Below are positions 1-5,471 of a DNA stretch of 6,517 nt, piece by piece. The notes beneath the pieces are model-generated. The model made no database searches. It saw only the letters and a program-made list of their open reading frames with translations, and was not told the origin of the DNA. Position numbers and translations under genes: made by a program. Source of the stretch: Paracoccaceae bacterium. GTDB lineage: Bacteria; Pseudomonadota; Alphaproteobacteria; Rhodobacterales; Rhodobacteraceae. The first letter of the stretch is position 1, and the number at the start of each line of letters is the position of its first letter. Where the stretch lies: positions 1 to 6,517 of the forward strand of contig JAHRVZ010000296.1 of the NCBI GenBank assembly GCA_019090405.1. The letters run 5' to 3'.

Positions 1-26
1 ATTTATCTGTCATGTCGTATCCTATC

Positions 27-31
27 GGAGG
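27..31 (+). promoter_or_regulatory. Ribosome binding site deciding the TlpA-like start
   Basis: GGAGG lies 4 bases before the ATG at 36. The in-frame ATG at 12 has no such sequence before it, so this site argues for the shorter protein. Confidence 0.75.
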
Positions 32-35
32 AAAA

Positions 36-605
36 ATGCGTCTTATTCGTTCCGCTCTCCTTTATATATCCCTTGCGCTGGGTGCAAACACGGCGCTTGC
101 CGATATGTCGTCAATTATGGATCTACGAACCGGTGACATGAAAAAACTGAATTTCCACAGCCAGCCAAAAGAGGTGTCACAGGCTGAATTCATGCTTGAA
201 GATGATACCGGCACGGCGACGCTGGCCGATTATCGGGGCAAATATATCTTGCTGAACTTCTGGGCCACTTGGTGTGCGCCCTGTCGCGCAGAAATGCCGA
301 TGCTAAGCGCGCTGCAGGACGAATTCGGCGGTGAGGAATTCGAAGTGCTGACTTTGGCCACCGGGCGCAATTCTCCGAAAGGTATCGAAAAATTCTTTGC
401 CGATGCGGGCATCACCAATCTGCCCCGCCATCAAGATCCAAAACAGGCTGTGGCCCGTGAAATGGGTGTTCTGGGCCTTCCGATCACTATCATACTTGAC
501 CCCGAGGGGCATGAAATAGCCCGTTTGATCGGGGACGCCGAATGGGATTCAGACAGCGCCCGTGCCATCATTGCTGCCTTGGTGAAAAAACAGACCGACT
601 CCTGA
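36..605 (+). CDS. Periplasmic TlpA-family thioredoxin-like disulfide reductase
   Basis: This 189-residue protein has a TlpA/ResA-type thioredoxin fold and most likely reduces disulfides in exported proteins on the periplasmic side of the membrane. Residues 1-22 look like a cleavable signal peptide: MRLIR, a hydrophobic core, then ANTALA before D23. The redox motif W79-C80-A-P-C83 sits in the family context FWATWCAPC, and the expected cis-proline is P149 in GLPIT. An in-frame ATG exists at 12, but the ATG at 36 is preferred: GGAGG lies 4 bases before it, and it puts the basic signal-peptide start at the N-terminus. The gene converges on tag with 6 bases between stops. From memory, Rhodobacterales often carry such a gene divergent from argH, but the window ends too early to show this. 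The family call is strong; the physiological partner (cytochrome c maturation, copper site assembly or other) cannot be told from sequence. Confidence 0.9.
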   Translation: MRLIRSALLYISLALGANTALADMSSIMDLRTGDMKKLNFHSQPKEVSQAEFMLEDDTGTATLADYRGKYILLNFWATWCAPCRAEMPMLSALQDEFGGEEFEVLTLATGRNSPKGIEKFFADAGITNLPRHQDPKQAVAREMGVLGLPITIILDPEGHEIARLIGDAEWDSDSARAIIAALVKKQTDS

Positions 606-611
606 GTGACT

Positions 612-1181
612 TCAACGTATGAGACGCGCCACTTCTGCGTGGCGGGGACAGGTGACAAGATGGTCATTGATCATCCCGACGGCTTGCATGAAGGCATAGA
701 CAATCGTCGGACCACAAAATTTGAACCCCAGCTTTTTCAAATCCTTGGATATCTGCGTCGACAAATCAGTAAAGGCCGGAACTTCATCCAGTTTTCCCCA
801 TGAATTCTGCAATGGTTTGCCACCTACATAATCCCACAGAAACCGGTCAAAACCCTGCTCTTGTTCGATCTTTTGCCAGACCCGCGCATTTCCAATCGTC
901 GCTTCGATCTTACCGCGATGCCGAATGATGCCCGGATTGTTCAACAGCCGCGTCACATCATCCGCCCCCCATGTCGCGATCACATTTGGATCAAACCCGG
1001 CAAATGCCTCTCGAAAGTTCTCTCGCTTTTTAAGGATTGTGATCCAGCTAAGCCCTGCCTGAAACCCATCCAGTATCAGTTTTTCCCACAATGCCCGGCT
1101 ATCATATTCCGGCACACCCCAGTCAATGTCATGATAATCAACGTAAATCTGTTCGTTTCCGACCCAACCACACCGTTCCAT
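612..1181 (-). CDS. tag: DNA-3-methyladenine glycosylase I (Tag)
   Basis: This base-excision repair enzyme removes 3-methyladenine from alkylated DNA. The 189-residue protein follows E. coli Tag (187 residues) almost end to end: it opens MERCGWV, then YHDxxWGVPE, QAGLSWITILKKRENF, GIIRHRGKI and GFKFCGPTI. The structural zinc ligands of the family are present as C4, H17, H174 and C178, and the aromatic base-pocket residues W6, Y13 and W46 are kept. Residue 38 is Asp where E. coli Tag, as I recall it, has the base-contacting Glu38. A GTG at 1205 would add eight residues, but the ATG at 1181 matches the family start and has AAGGAG 11 bases upstream. The gene is divergent from the EAL gene and convergent with the TlpA-like gene. 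Confidence 0.96.
   Translation of the reverse strand: MERCGWVGNEQIYVDYHDIDWGVPEYDSRALWEKLILDGFQAGLSWITILKKRENFREAFAGFDPNVIATWGADDVTRLLNNPGIIRHRGKIEATIGNARVWQKIEQEQGFDRFLWDYVGGKPLQNSWGKLDEVPAFTDLSTQISKDLKKLGFKFCGPTIVYAFMQAVGMINDHLVTCPRHAEVARLIR
627..644. other. Short GC-rich hairpin between convergent genes
   Basis: CGCCAC and GTGGCG form a perfect 6-bp stem with the loop TTCTGC. It begins 22 bases after the stop of the TlpA-like gene and lies inside the 3' end of tag. No T-run follows on either strand, so it is not a standard intrinsic terminator. It could still slow transcription or protect the 3' end of the upstream mRNA, or be chance within coding sequence. Confidence 0.25.
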
Positions 1182-1299
1182 AGCTTGCCCTGCTCCTTGT
1201 TTCACGACATTTGCATCAAATTAGAGCCAAAAGCGAATATTAAGCACAAGTTCATGTTTTGGGCGAATTCTTGTCTGGTATCAGAAACTGGGATTCGTA
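1182..1299. promoter_or_regulatory. Divergent intergenic region between tag and the EAL gene
   Basis: This 118-bp AT-richer gap must hold the promoters of both divergent genes. On the minus strand TTGTGC and TCTAAT are about 18 bases apart, and on the plus strand TTGCAT (1211-1216) and GAATAT (1235-1240) are 18 apart. Both are weak matches to -35/-10 elements. I see no clear operator. Confidence 0.3.
1193..1198 (-). promoter_or_regulatory. Ribosome binding site of tag
   Basis: Read on the minus strand, AAGGAG lies 11 bases before the ATG at 1181. It falls inside the reading frame that would open at the GTG at 1205, and that GTG has no comparable site of its own, so this favours the shorter product. 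Confidence 0.6.
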
Positions 1300-2142
1300 A
1301 TGAAAAAGCCGCTCAGACAAATACGCGCAGACATGCCACAAGGGGCGGACAGCCCATTGGGTACAGCCGTCGCTGGGCGAGATAAGGCAACTCTGTCCAT
1401 GGTGACCGAAGCGGTGGAGCACCAACAGACAATGCTGGCCTACCAGCCGGTCATGCAGGCCCGTGCCCCCCAGCAGACGGCCTTTTATGAGGGGTTAATC
1501 CGGGTTCTCGACCCCACAGGGCGGGTGATTCCGGCGCGCGATTTCATGCCAGTTGTCGAAAACACCGAACTGGGCCGCGAAATTGACTGTATGGCGCTTC
1601 AAATGGGGTTGCGGGCGTTAATGCGAAATCCTTCGATACGCTTGTCAATCAATATGTCTGCGCGATCCATCGGTTACAAAAAATGGATGCGCATTCTGGA
1701 CCGACTACTCAAGAAAGACGCCTCGCTTGGCGAGCGGCTAATACTGGAAATAACCGAATCCTCGGCGATGACTGTTCCTGAAATCGTTGTTGATTTCATG
1801 AAACAGCTTCAGGGTCGCGGAATATCATTTGCATTGGACGATTTCGGCGCTGGATACACCGCTTTTAAATATTTCCGTGATTTCTATTTCGATGCTGTCA
1901 AAATCGACGGCCAGTTTGTGCGCGGAATTCACGAAAACCCTGACAATCAGGTGCTGACGCAGGCGTTGATCGCAATTGCACGCCAGTTCGACATGCTAAC
2001 TGTGGCCGAATCGGTTGAAACAAAGGAAGACGCAGAATATCTGATGTCGATTGGAATAGATTGCCTTCAGGGCTATTTATTTGGTGCACCGACCATTCGC
2101 CCGCCATGGATCCCCGATAAACAATCTCAGCAAGTGGCCTGA
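1300..2142 (+). CDS. Stand-alone EAL-domain protein, probable cyclic-di-GMP phosphodiesterase
   Basis: The 280-residue protein is essentially one EAL domain (about residues 40-270) after a short, polar, probably flexible N-terminal arm. It has no transmembrane segment and no visible PAS, REC or GGDEF domain, so it should be cytoplasmic. The EAL signature reads EGLIR (E64). The other metal and catalytic positions are N118 in SINMS, E150 in LEITES, D180-D181 in DDFGAG, K201 in VKID, E237 and E240 in AESVE, and Q257 in LQGY. From N118 onward the spacing matches the active phosphodiesterase RocR as I remember it, so hydrolysis of c-di-GMP to pGpG is likely. The ATG at 1300 lacks a strong ribosome binding site. 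An ATG at 1399 would remove most of the arm but leave the domain whole. The gene is divergent from tag and lies 171 bp before phaA. Confidence 0.9.
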   Translation: MKKPLRQIRADMPQGADSPLGTAVAGRDKATLSMVTEAVEHQQTMLAYQPVMQARAPQQTAFYEGLIRVLDPTGRVIPARDFMPVVENTELGREIDCMALQMGLRALMRNPSIRLSINMSARSIGYKKWMRILDRLLKKDASLGERLILEITESSAMTVPEIVVDFMKQLQGRGISFALDDFGAGYTAFKYFRDFYFDAVKIDGQFVRGIHENPDNQVLTQALIAIARQFDMLTVAESVETKEDAEYLMSIGIDCLQGYLFGAPTIRPPWIPDKQSQQVA

Positions 2143-2185
2143 TTGCCGGAAAACTGCGATACCTAAACATGAGACACACTGTCTG

Positions 2186-2203
2186 TTGCTGCAAATGCAG
2201 CAA
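2186..2203. promoter_or_regulatory. Candidate PhaR operator upstream of phaAB
   Basis: TTGCTGCAAATGCAGCAA is a perfect inverted repeat with 8-bp arms around AA. Its core is CTGC-N4-GCAG. That matches the TGC-rich CTGC-N3/4-GCAG pattern I recall for PhaR, the polyhydroxybutyrate-responsive repressor of Paracoccus and Rhodobacter. It lies 110 bases before the phaA start. A -10-like TACACT (2204-2209) directly abuts it, although no good -35 is visible. Binding here would block transcription. The palindrome is seen directly; assigning it to PhaR is inference from the motif and the downstream genes. Confidence 0.6.
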
Positions 2204-2242
2204 TACACTATGTCCAACACTGATAGAGCGGGAAAAATACAT

Positions 2243-2267
2243 GGTGTTGCCACATGTTTTTGGCACC
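2243..2267 (+). other. Possible hairpin in the phaA leader
   Basis: GGTG-TT-GCCA can pair with TGGCACC across an 8-base loop, giving a 7-bp stem with a 2-base bulge. A competing stem, ACATG/CATGT plus TG/CA, uses the same bases. No T-run follows, so it is not a terminator. This may be chance folding of a leader RNA. Confidence 0.2.
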
Positions 2268-2297
2268 CCGAAATCGTTTCCCGGTCACAGGTTGCAA

Positions 2298-2303
2298 AAG
2301 GGA
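2298..2303 (+). promoter_or_regulatory. Ribosome binding site of phaA
   Basis: AAGGGA lies 10 bases before the ATG at 2314. The upstream in-frame ATG at 2254 has no comparable site close to it. Confidence 0.55.
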
Positions 2304-2313
2304 ACCAGACCAC

Positions 2314-3489
2314 ATGACCAACGTAGTTATTGCATCCGCCGCACGCACAGGCGTCGGCAGTTTTGGCGGTTCGTTCGCCAACACGCCAGCACATGATCTG
2401 GGTGCCACAGTTCTTGAAGCCATAGTCGAACGTGCTGGCATCGATAAGGGCGAAGTTTCTGAGACTATTCTTGGTCAGGTTCTGACCGCAGCCCAGGGTC
2501 AAAACCCGGCCCGGCAGGCGCATATCAACGCAGGTCTGCCAACCGAATCTGCCGCGTGGAGCATCAACCAGGTCTGTGGATCTGGCCTGCGGGCGGTCTC
2601 ATTGGCGGCCCAGCATGTACAACTTGGCGACGCTGATATCGTCGCTGCTGGTGGTCAGGAAAACATGACCATATCGCCGCATGCCGCCAATCTGCGCGCT
2701 GGTCACAAAATGGGTGACATGAAATACATCGACACCATGATTCGCGATGGTTTGTGGGATGCGTTCAATGGCTATCACATGGGCCAAACGGCAGAAAATG
2801 TCGCCGAAAAATGGCAAATAGACCGCGATACACAGGATGTGTTCGCCGTGGCGTCGCAAAACAAGGCCGAAGCCGCACAAAAAGCCGGAAAATTTGCGGA
2901 CGAGATCGCTGCTTTCACGATTAAGACGCGCAAGGGCGACATCGTGATGGACAGTGACGAATACATCCGCCACGGGGCCACAATCGAAGCTATGGCTAAA
3001 TTGCGCCCCGCTTTCGCCAAAGATGGATCAGTGACTGCCGCCAATGCCTCGGGTCTGAACGACGGGGCGGCCGCTGCATTGCTGATGTCCGCCGCCAATG
3101 CCGAAAAACGCGGGATTGAACCTTTGGCGCGCATTGCATCCTTTGCCACGGTTGGTCTGGACCCTTCGATCATGGGCGCGGGGCCAATCTTTGCTTCGCG
3201 AAAAGCACTGGAAAAAGCGGGCTGGAAAGCCGAAGATCTGGATCTTGTCGAGGCCAACGAAGCCTTTGCCGCGCAGGCCTGTGCCGTCAATAAAGACATG
3301 GGATGGGATCCGGCGATCGTAAACGTCAACGGCGGCGCAATTGCTATTGGACACCCTATCGGAGCCTCGGGCGCGCGCATTCTGAACACGCTTTTGTTCG
3401 AAATGAAACGACGCGGCGCCAAGAAAGGTCTTGCGACACTCTGTATCGGTGGCGGTATGGGTGTTGCCATGTGTCTCGAACGGGATTAG
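2314..3489 (+). CDS. phaA: Acetyl-CoA acetyltransferase (beta-ketothiolase) PhaA
   Basis: PhaA condenses two acetyl-CoA into acetoacetyl-CoA, the first step of polyhydroxybutyrate synthesis, and the reaction is reversible. The 391-residue length is that of biosynthetic thiolases such as Zoogloea PhaA. The acyl-accepting cysteine is C88 in NQVCGSGLRAV. The other active-site residues are H155 in GYHMGQTAE, H347 in GGAIAIGHPIG and C377 in TLCIGGGMG, and the conserved loop NEAFAAQ is at 325-331. The frame is open 20 codons further upstream to an ATG at 2254, but those residues do not look like thiolase. The family start MTNVVIASAART is at 2314, with AAGGGA 10 bases before it. Its neighbour phaB supports the assignment to PHB synthesis rather than fatty acid breakdown. 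No PHB synthase gene is in the window. Confidence 0.96.
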   Translation: MTNVVIASAARTGVGSFGGSFANTPAHDLGATVLEAIVERAGIDKGEVSETILGQVLTAAQGQNPARQAHINAGLPTESAAWSINQVCGSGLRAVSLAAQHVQLGDADIVAAGGQENMTISPHAANLRAGHKMGDMKYIDTMIRDGLWDAFNGYHMGQTAENVAEKWQIDRDTQDVFAVASQNKAEAAQKAGKFADEIAAFTIKTRKGDIVMDSDEYIRHGATIEAMAKLRPAFAKDGSVTAANASGLNDGAAAALLMSAANAEKRGIEPLARIASFATVGLDPSIMGAGPIFASRKALEKAGWKAEDLDLVEANEAFAAQACAVNKDMGWDPAIVNVNGGAIAIGHPIGASGARILNTLLFEMKRRGAKKGLATLCIGGGMGVAMCLERD

Positions 3490-3495
3490 AAATCA

Positions 3496-3532
3496 GGGAC
3501 GCAATATAGTTGCGTCCCAAATTAAATTTGGG
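3496..3532 (+). other. Overlapping alternative hairpins between phaA and phaB
   Basis: GGGACGCAA (3496-3504) and TTGCGTCCC (3510-3518) form a perfect 9-bp stem with the loop TATAG. CCCAAATT (3516-3523) and AATTTGGG (3525-3532) form a second perfect palindrome around one A; as RNA it would be a 6-bp CCCAAA/TTTGGG stem with the loop TTAAA. The two share CCC at 3516-3518, so only one can form fully. The first begins 6 bases after the phaA stop, and the set ends 32 bases before phaB. No T-run follows either stem. I infer an mRNA-stabilising or processing element, or a weak attenuator, that sets the phaA to phaB ratio, rather than full termination. Confidence 0.6.
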
Positions 3533-3554
3533 TAATGAAGTTACTCAATTTTGT

Positions 3555-3560
3555 GGAGAA
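3555..3560 (+). promoter_or_regulatory. Ribosome binding site of phaB
   Basis: GGAGAA has its GGAG core 6 bases before the ATG at 3565. It places the start ten codons downstream of another in-frame ATG at 3535, which has no such site. Confidence 0.75.
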
Positions 3561-3564
3561 CCAT

Positions 3565-4287
3565 ATGTCTCGTGTAGCCTTGGTCACCGGCGGAAGCCGC
3601 GGAATTGGCGCGGCCATTTCAACTGCTTTGAAGGACGCCGGTTATTCCGTCGCAGCGACATACGCAGGAAATGACGATGCCGCGGCTGCCTTTACAGAAG
3701 AAACGGGCATCAAAACATATAAATGGAATGTCGCGGATTACGACGAATGCGCCGCAGGAATCGCAAAGGTCGAAGCCGAGCTTGGCCCAGTGGATGTACT
3801 GGTTAACAACGCAGGCATCACCCGCGACGCCCCATTCCACCGCATGACACCCCAACAATGGCATCAGGTAATCGACACCAACCTGTCTGGTGTTTTCAAC
3901 ATGACCCATCCGATTTGGCCCGGCATGCGCGAGAGGAAATTTGGCCGCGTGATCATCATTTCGTCGATCAATGGCCAAAAGGGCCAATTCGCACAAGTCA
4001 ACTATGCGGCCTCTAAGGCGGGCGATCTGGGCATCGTCAAATCGCTGGCTCAGGAAGGCGCGCGCGCAGGCATAACTGCCAATGCAATTTGTCCAGGGTA
4101 TATCGCAACTGATATGGTCATGTCCGTCCCTGAAAAAGTCCGCGACAGCATTGTTGCGCAAATTCCGGCTGGTCGGCTTGGTGAACCCGAAGAAATTGCA
4201 CGTATCGCTGTGTTCCTTGCATCCGATGATGCTGCTTTTATCAACGGATCGACGATCTCGGCCAATGGCGGTCAATTCTTTGTCTGA
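3565..4287 (+). CDS. phaB: Acetoacetyl-CoA reductase PhaB
   Basis: PhaB is a short-chain dehydrogenase that reduces acetoacetyl-CoA to (R)-3-hydroxybutyryl-CoA, usually with NADPH, supplying the monomer to PHB synthase. The 240-residue protein has the nucleotide-binding glycine motif TGGSRGIG at 8-15 and NNAG at 81-84. The catalytic set is S134, Y147 and K151. The stretch from S133 to Y147, reading SSINGQKGQF and then NY, is the PhaB signature that separates it from FabG. PGYIATDM at 177-184 is also typical of PhaB, as is the C-terminal NGGQ. The start at 3565 begins the Rossmann strand with MSRVALVTGG and has a good ribosome binding site. The gap from phaA is 75 bp and holds the paired hairpins, so the two are probably one operon with separately set expression. 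Confidence 0.96.
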   Translation: MSRVALVTGGSRGIGAAISTALKDAGYSVAATYAGNDDAAAAFTEETGIKTYKWNVADYDECAAGIAKVEAELGPVDVLVNNAGITRDAPFHRMTPQQWHQVIDTNLSGVFNMTHPIWPGMRERKFGRVIIISSINGQKGQFAQVNYAASKAGDLGIVKSLAQEGARAGITANAICPGYIATDMVMSVPEKVRDSIVAQIPAGRLGEPEEIARIAVFLASDDAAFINGSTISANGGQFFV

Positions 4288-4302
4288 CGGACACACCCGC
4301 AA

Positions 4303-5169
4303 TTGACCAAAAATCACGCAACTGGCATCGGTTTTATCGCCGTTGTTCTGTGGTCATTTCTGGCGTTGCTTACAGTTGGATCTGTCCCGGTACCCCCTCT
4401 TTTGCTGAACGCGATTTGTTTTTCGATCGGGGGAACACTGGGGCTTATCTGGACGATAGTGAACGGCAATCTTGGACAACTGCGGGCCGTTCCATTGCGG
4501 GTCTATGTCTTTGGTACGATTGGTTTATTTGGCTATCATGCCCTATATTTCTCGTCCCTTCGATTGGCCCCGGCAGCCGAAGCCGGACTGATTGCCTATC
4601 TTTGGCCGCTGCTTATCGTGCTGTTCTCAGGTCTGCTTCCCGGTGAAAAGCTTCGTTTCGGGCATCTGATCGGAGCAGCGATGGGGTTTGCCGGTGCAGC
4701 CGCCATCATTTCCGGTGGATCCGGAGGGTTTCAGGCACAATACATCACCGGCTATGTGCTCGCGATATTATGCGCGCTGACATGGTCCGCCTATTCGGTT
4801 CTGTCCCGCCGCATTGGTGATGCCCCGACAAGTTCTGTCGCTGTTTTTTGTCTGGCCACAGCTGCCTTGTCGGCCCTTCTTCATCTGTTGGTCGAAGACA
4901 CGGTATGGCCAAGCGGCACAACCGGCTGGCTTGCAACAATCGGCCTAGGCCTTGGCCCCGTTGGAGCGGCCTTTTATCTTTGGGATATCGGGGTCAAGCG
5001 CGGCGACATTCAAATGCTCGGGACCAGTTCATATGCGGCCCCGTTACTGTCGACCCTGATTCTTGTGATTGCGGGCATTGCCAAGCCATCCTGGTCACTG
5101 GCCCTTGCCGCAATTCTTATCACGGGTGGCGCGCTTGTTGCTTTGCGCGCCAGCCTGCGAAATTCTTAA
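4303..5169 (+). CDS. EamA/DMT-family exporter, YddG-like
   Basis: This inner-membrane protein of the drug/metabolite transporter superfamily has 288 residues. About ten hydrophobic segments are visible (near 8-26, 32-53, 67-85, 92-111, 119-138, 148-166, 177-197, 207-227, 238-259 and 263-282), forming two EamA repeats. It resembles E. coli YddG, the aromatic amino acid exporter: the N-terminus ATGIGFIAVVLWS, the segment AYLWPLLIVLF, and the WDIGVKRGDIQMLGTSSY region that matches a similar WNVGI..GN region in YddG. The substrate here is unproven. The start must be TTG at 4303: no ATG or GTG occurs early enough, and upstream the frame is closed by the phaB stop itself. The N-terminus also lines up with YddG from its first residue. 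The ribosome binding site is poor. It lies 15 bases after phaB and is probably co-transcribed, which does not by itself imply a role in PHB. Its TAA overlaps the DUF465 stop on the other strand. Confidence 0.88.
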   Translation: MTKNHATGIGFIAVVLWSFLALLTVGSVPVPPLLLNAICFSIGGTLGLIWTIVNGNLGQLRAVPLRVYVFGTIGLFGYHALYFSSLRLAPAAEAGLIAYLWPLLIVLFSGLLPGEKLRFGHLIGAAMGFAGAAAIISGGSGGFQAQYITGYVLAILCALTWSAYSVLSRRIGDAPTSSVAVFCLATAALSALLHLLVEDTVWPSGTTGWLATIGLGLGPVGAAFYLWDIGVKRGDIQMLGTSSYAAPLLSTLILVIAGIAKPSWSLALAAILITGGALVALRASLRNS

Positions 5170-5330
5170 AGTGATAATCGCTGGATTTCTTCTTTAAGCT
5201 TTAGTTTTTGCTTTTTAAGTTCAACCAATTGCAAACCGTCAATGCTTGGTGCCCGTTGGGCCTGTTCTAACTCAATGCTCAGGTGCTGGTGCTTCTTCTT
5301 CAGTTCTGTCAGGTGCGAGTTTAAGCTCAT
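5166..5330 (-). CDS. Small DUF465 (YdcH-family) coiled-coil protein
   Basis: This 54-residue soluble, highly charged protein is probably one long helical hairpin. It starts MSLNSHLTELKKKHQHL, and its Leu/Lys/Glu-rich heptad-like segments flank a central AQRAPSIDGLQL turn. The pattern of a basic first helix, a central SID-type turn and a C-terminal KKQKLKLKEEI helix is that of the DUF465/YdcH family, whose function is not established. Upstream ATGs at 5417 and elsewhere would lengthen the frame, but the start at 5330 has a near-perfect AGAGGAGG with 6-base spacing and matches the family start. The stop overlaps the EamA stop in the shared TTAA at 5166-5169. A separate promoter-like sequence and a terminator upstream suggest it is transcribed on its own rather than with trmN. 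Confidence 0.9.
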   Translation of the reverse strand: MSLNSHLTELKKKHQHLSIELEQAQRAPSIDGLQLVELKKQKLKLKEEIQRLSL

Positions 5331-5336
5331 TGCAAT

Positions 5337-5344
5337 CCTCCTCT
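5337..5344 (-). promoter_or_regulatory. Strong ribosome binding site of the DUF465 gene
   Basis: Read on the minus strand, AGAGGAGG is followed by the 6-base spacer ATTGCA and then the ATG at 5330. It is the best Shine-Dalgarno match in the window and rules against the longer upstream starts. Confidence 0.85.
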
Positions 5345-5361
5345 GATTAAGTTGCCTGCCG

Positions 5362-5390
5362 ATTTGAGCATATCTCTGTTCAACTGTCAC
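5362..5390 (-). promoter_or_regulatory. Candidate sigma-70-type promoter of the DUF465 gene
   Basis: On the minus strand GTGACA (5385-5390) matches the TTGACA -35 at five of six positions. It is followed after exactly 17 bases by TCAAAT (5362-5367), which matches four of six -10 positions. Transcription would start near 5355, giving a leader of about 25 bases before the ATG. This is prediction only. Confidence 0.45.
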
Positions 5391-5396
5391 GTGACA
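5385..5396. promoter_or_regulatory. 12-bp perfect palindrome over the DUF465 -35 element
   Basis: TGTCACGTGACA reads the same on both strands with no spacer, and half of it is the candidate -35 GTGACA. A protein bound here would compete with RNA polymerase, so I infer a repressor operator. I cannot name the regulator. Confidence 0.4.
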
Positions 5397-5410
5397 CTCG
5401 CCAGTTATGG

Positions 5411-5446
5411 GTAACAAAATCTAAACGGCGCGGAGTTCCGCCCGCC
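5411..5446 (-). terminator. Probable intrinsic terminator of the DUF2007-trmN operon
   Basis: On the minus strand the stem GGCG-(GG)-CGGA / TCCG-CGCC (5446 down to 5427) is GC-rich with a 2-base bulge. It is followed by the T-rich GTTTAGATTTTG. It begins 25 bases after the trmN stop. The bulge and the interrupted T-run make it imperfect. Confidence 0.5.
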
Positions 5447-5471
5447 AAACGCCGCTGCGCAACACCTTGGA

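Noticed and set aside
301..320. CTGCAG in the TlpA-like gene as another PhaR-type site
   Set aside because: It has no spacer between the half-sites and lies inside coding sequence, so it is a common 6-base palindrome rather than CTGC-N3/4-GCAG.
861..1385. Long + strand open frame of 174 codons opposite tag and across the intergenic region
   Set aside because: It lies antisense to a clear Tag protein with all family motifs, has no recognisable domain or ribosome binding site, and is rich in Pro, Cys and Arg as expected of a shadow frame.
2186..2203. The palindrome before phaA as a terminator of the EAL gene
   Set aside because: The 2-base centre is poor for an RNA loop and no T-run follows (TACACTATG). 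The match to the PhaR pattern explains it better.
2077..2523. Minus-strand open frame spanning the EAL-phaA gap
   Set aside because: It runs antisense into both neighbours, is Cys-rich with no recognisable motifs, and would cover the palindrome and the phaA start.
2775..3470. 231-codon minus-strand open frame within phaA
   Set aside because: It is the antisense shadow of a fully conserved thiolase. Its composition (Ala, Ser, Pro rich) reflects codon bias and no known family is visible.
3619..4317. 232-codon minus-strand open frame within phaB
   Set aside because: It is antisense to PhaB, whose catalytic residues are all intact, and it has no domain signature of its own.
5331..5417. N-terminal extension of the DUF465 protein to an ATG at 5417
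   Set aside because: The extension would overlap the promoter-like sequence and the palindrome. The ATG at 5330 has a near-perfect ribosome binding site and matches the family start.
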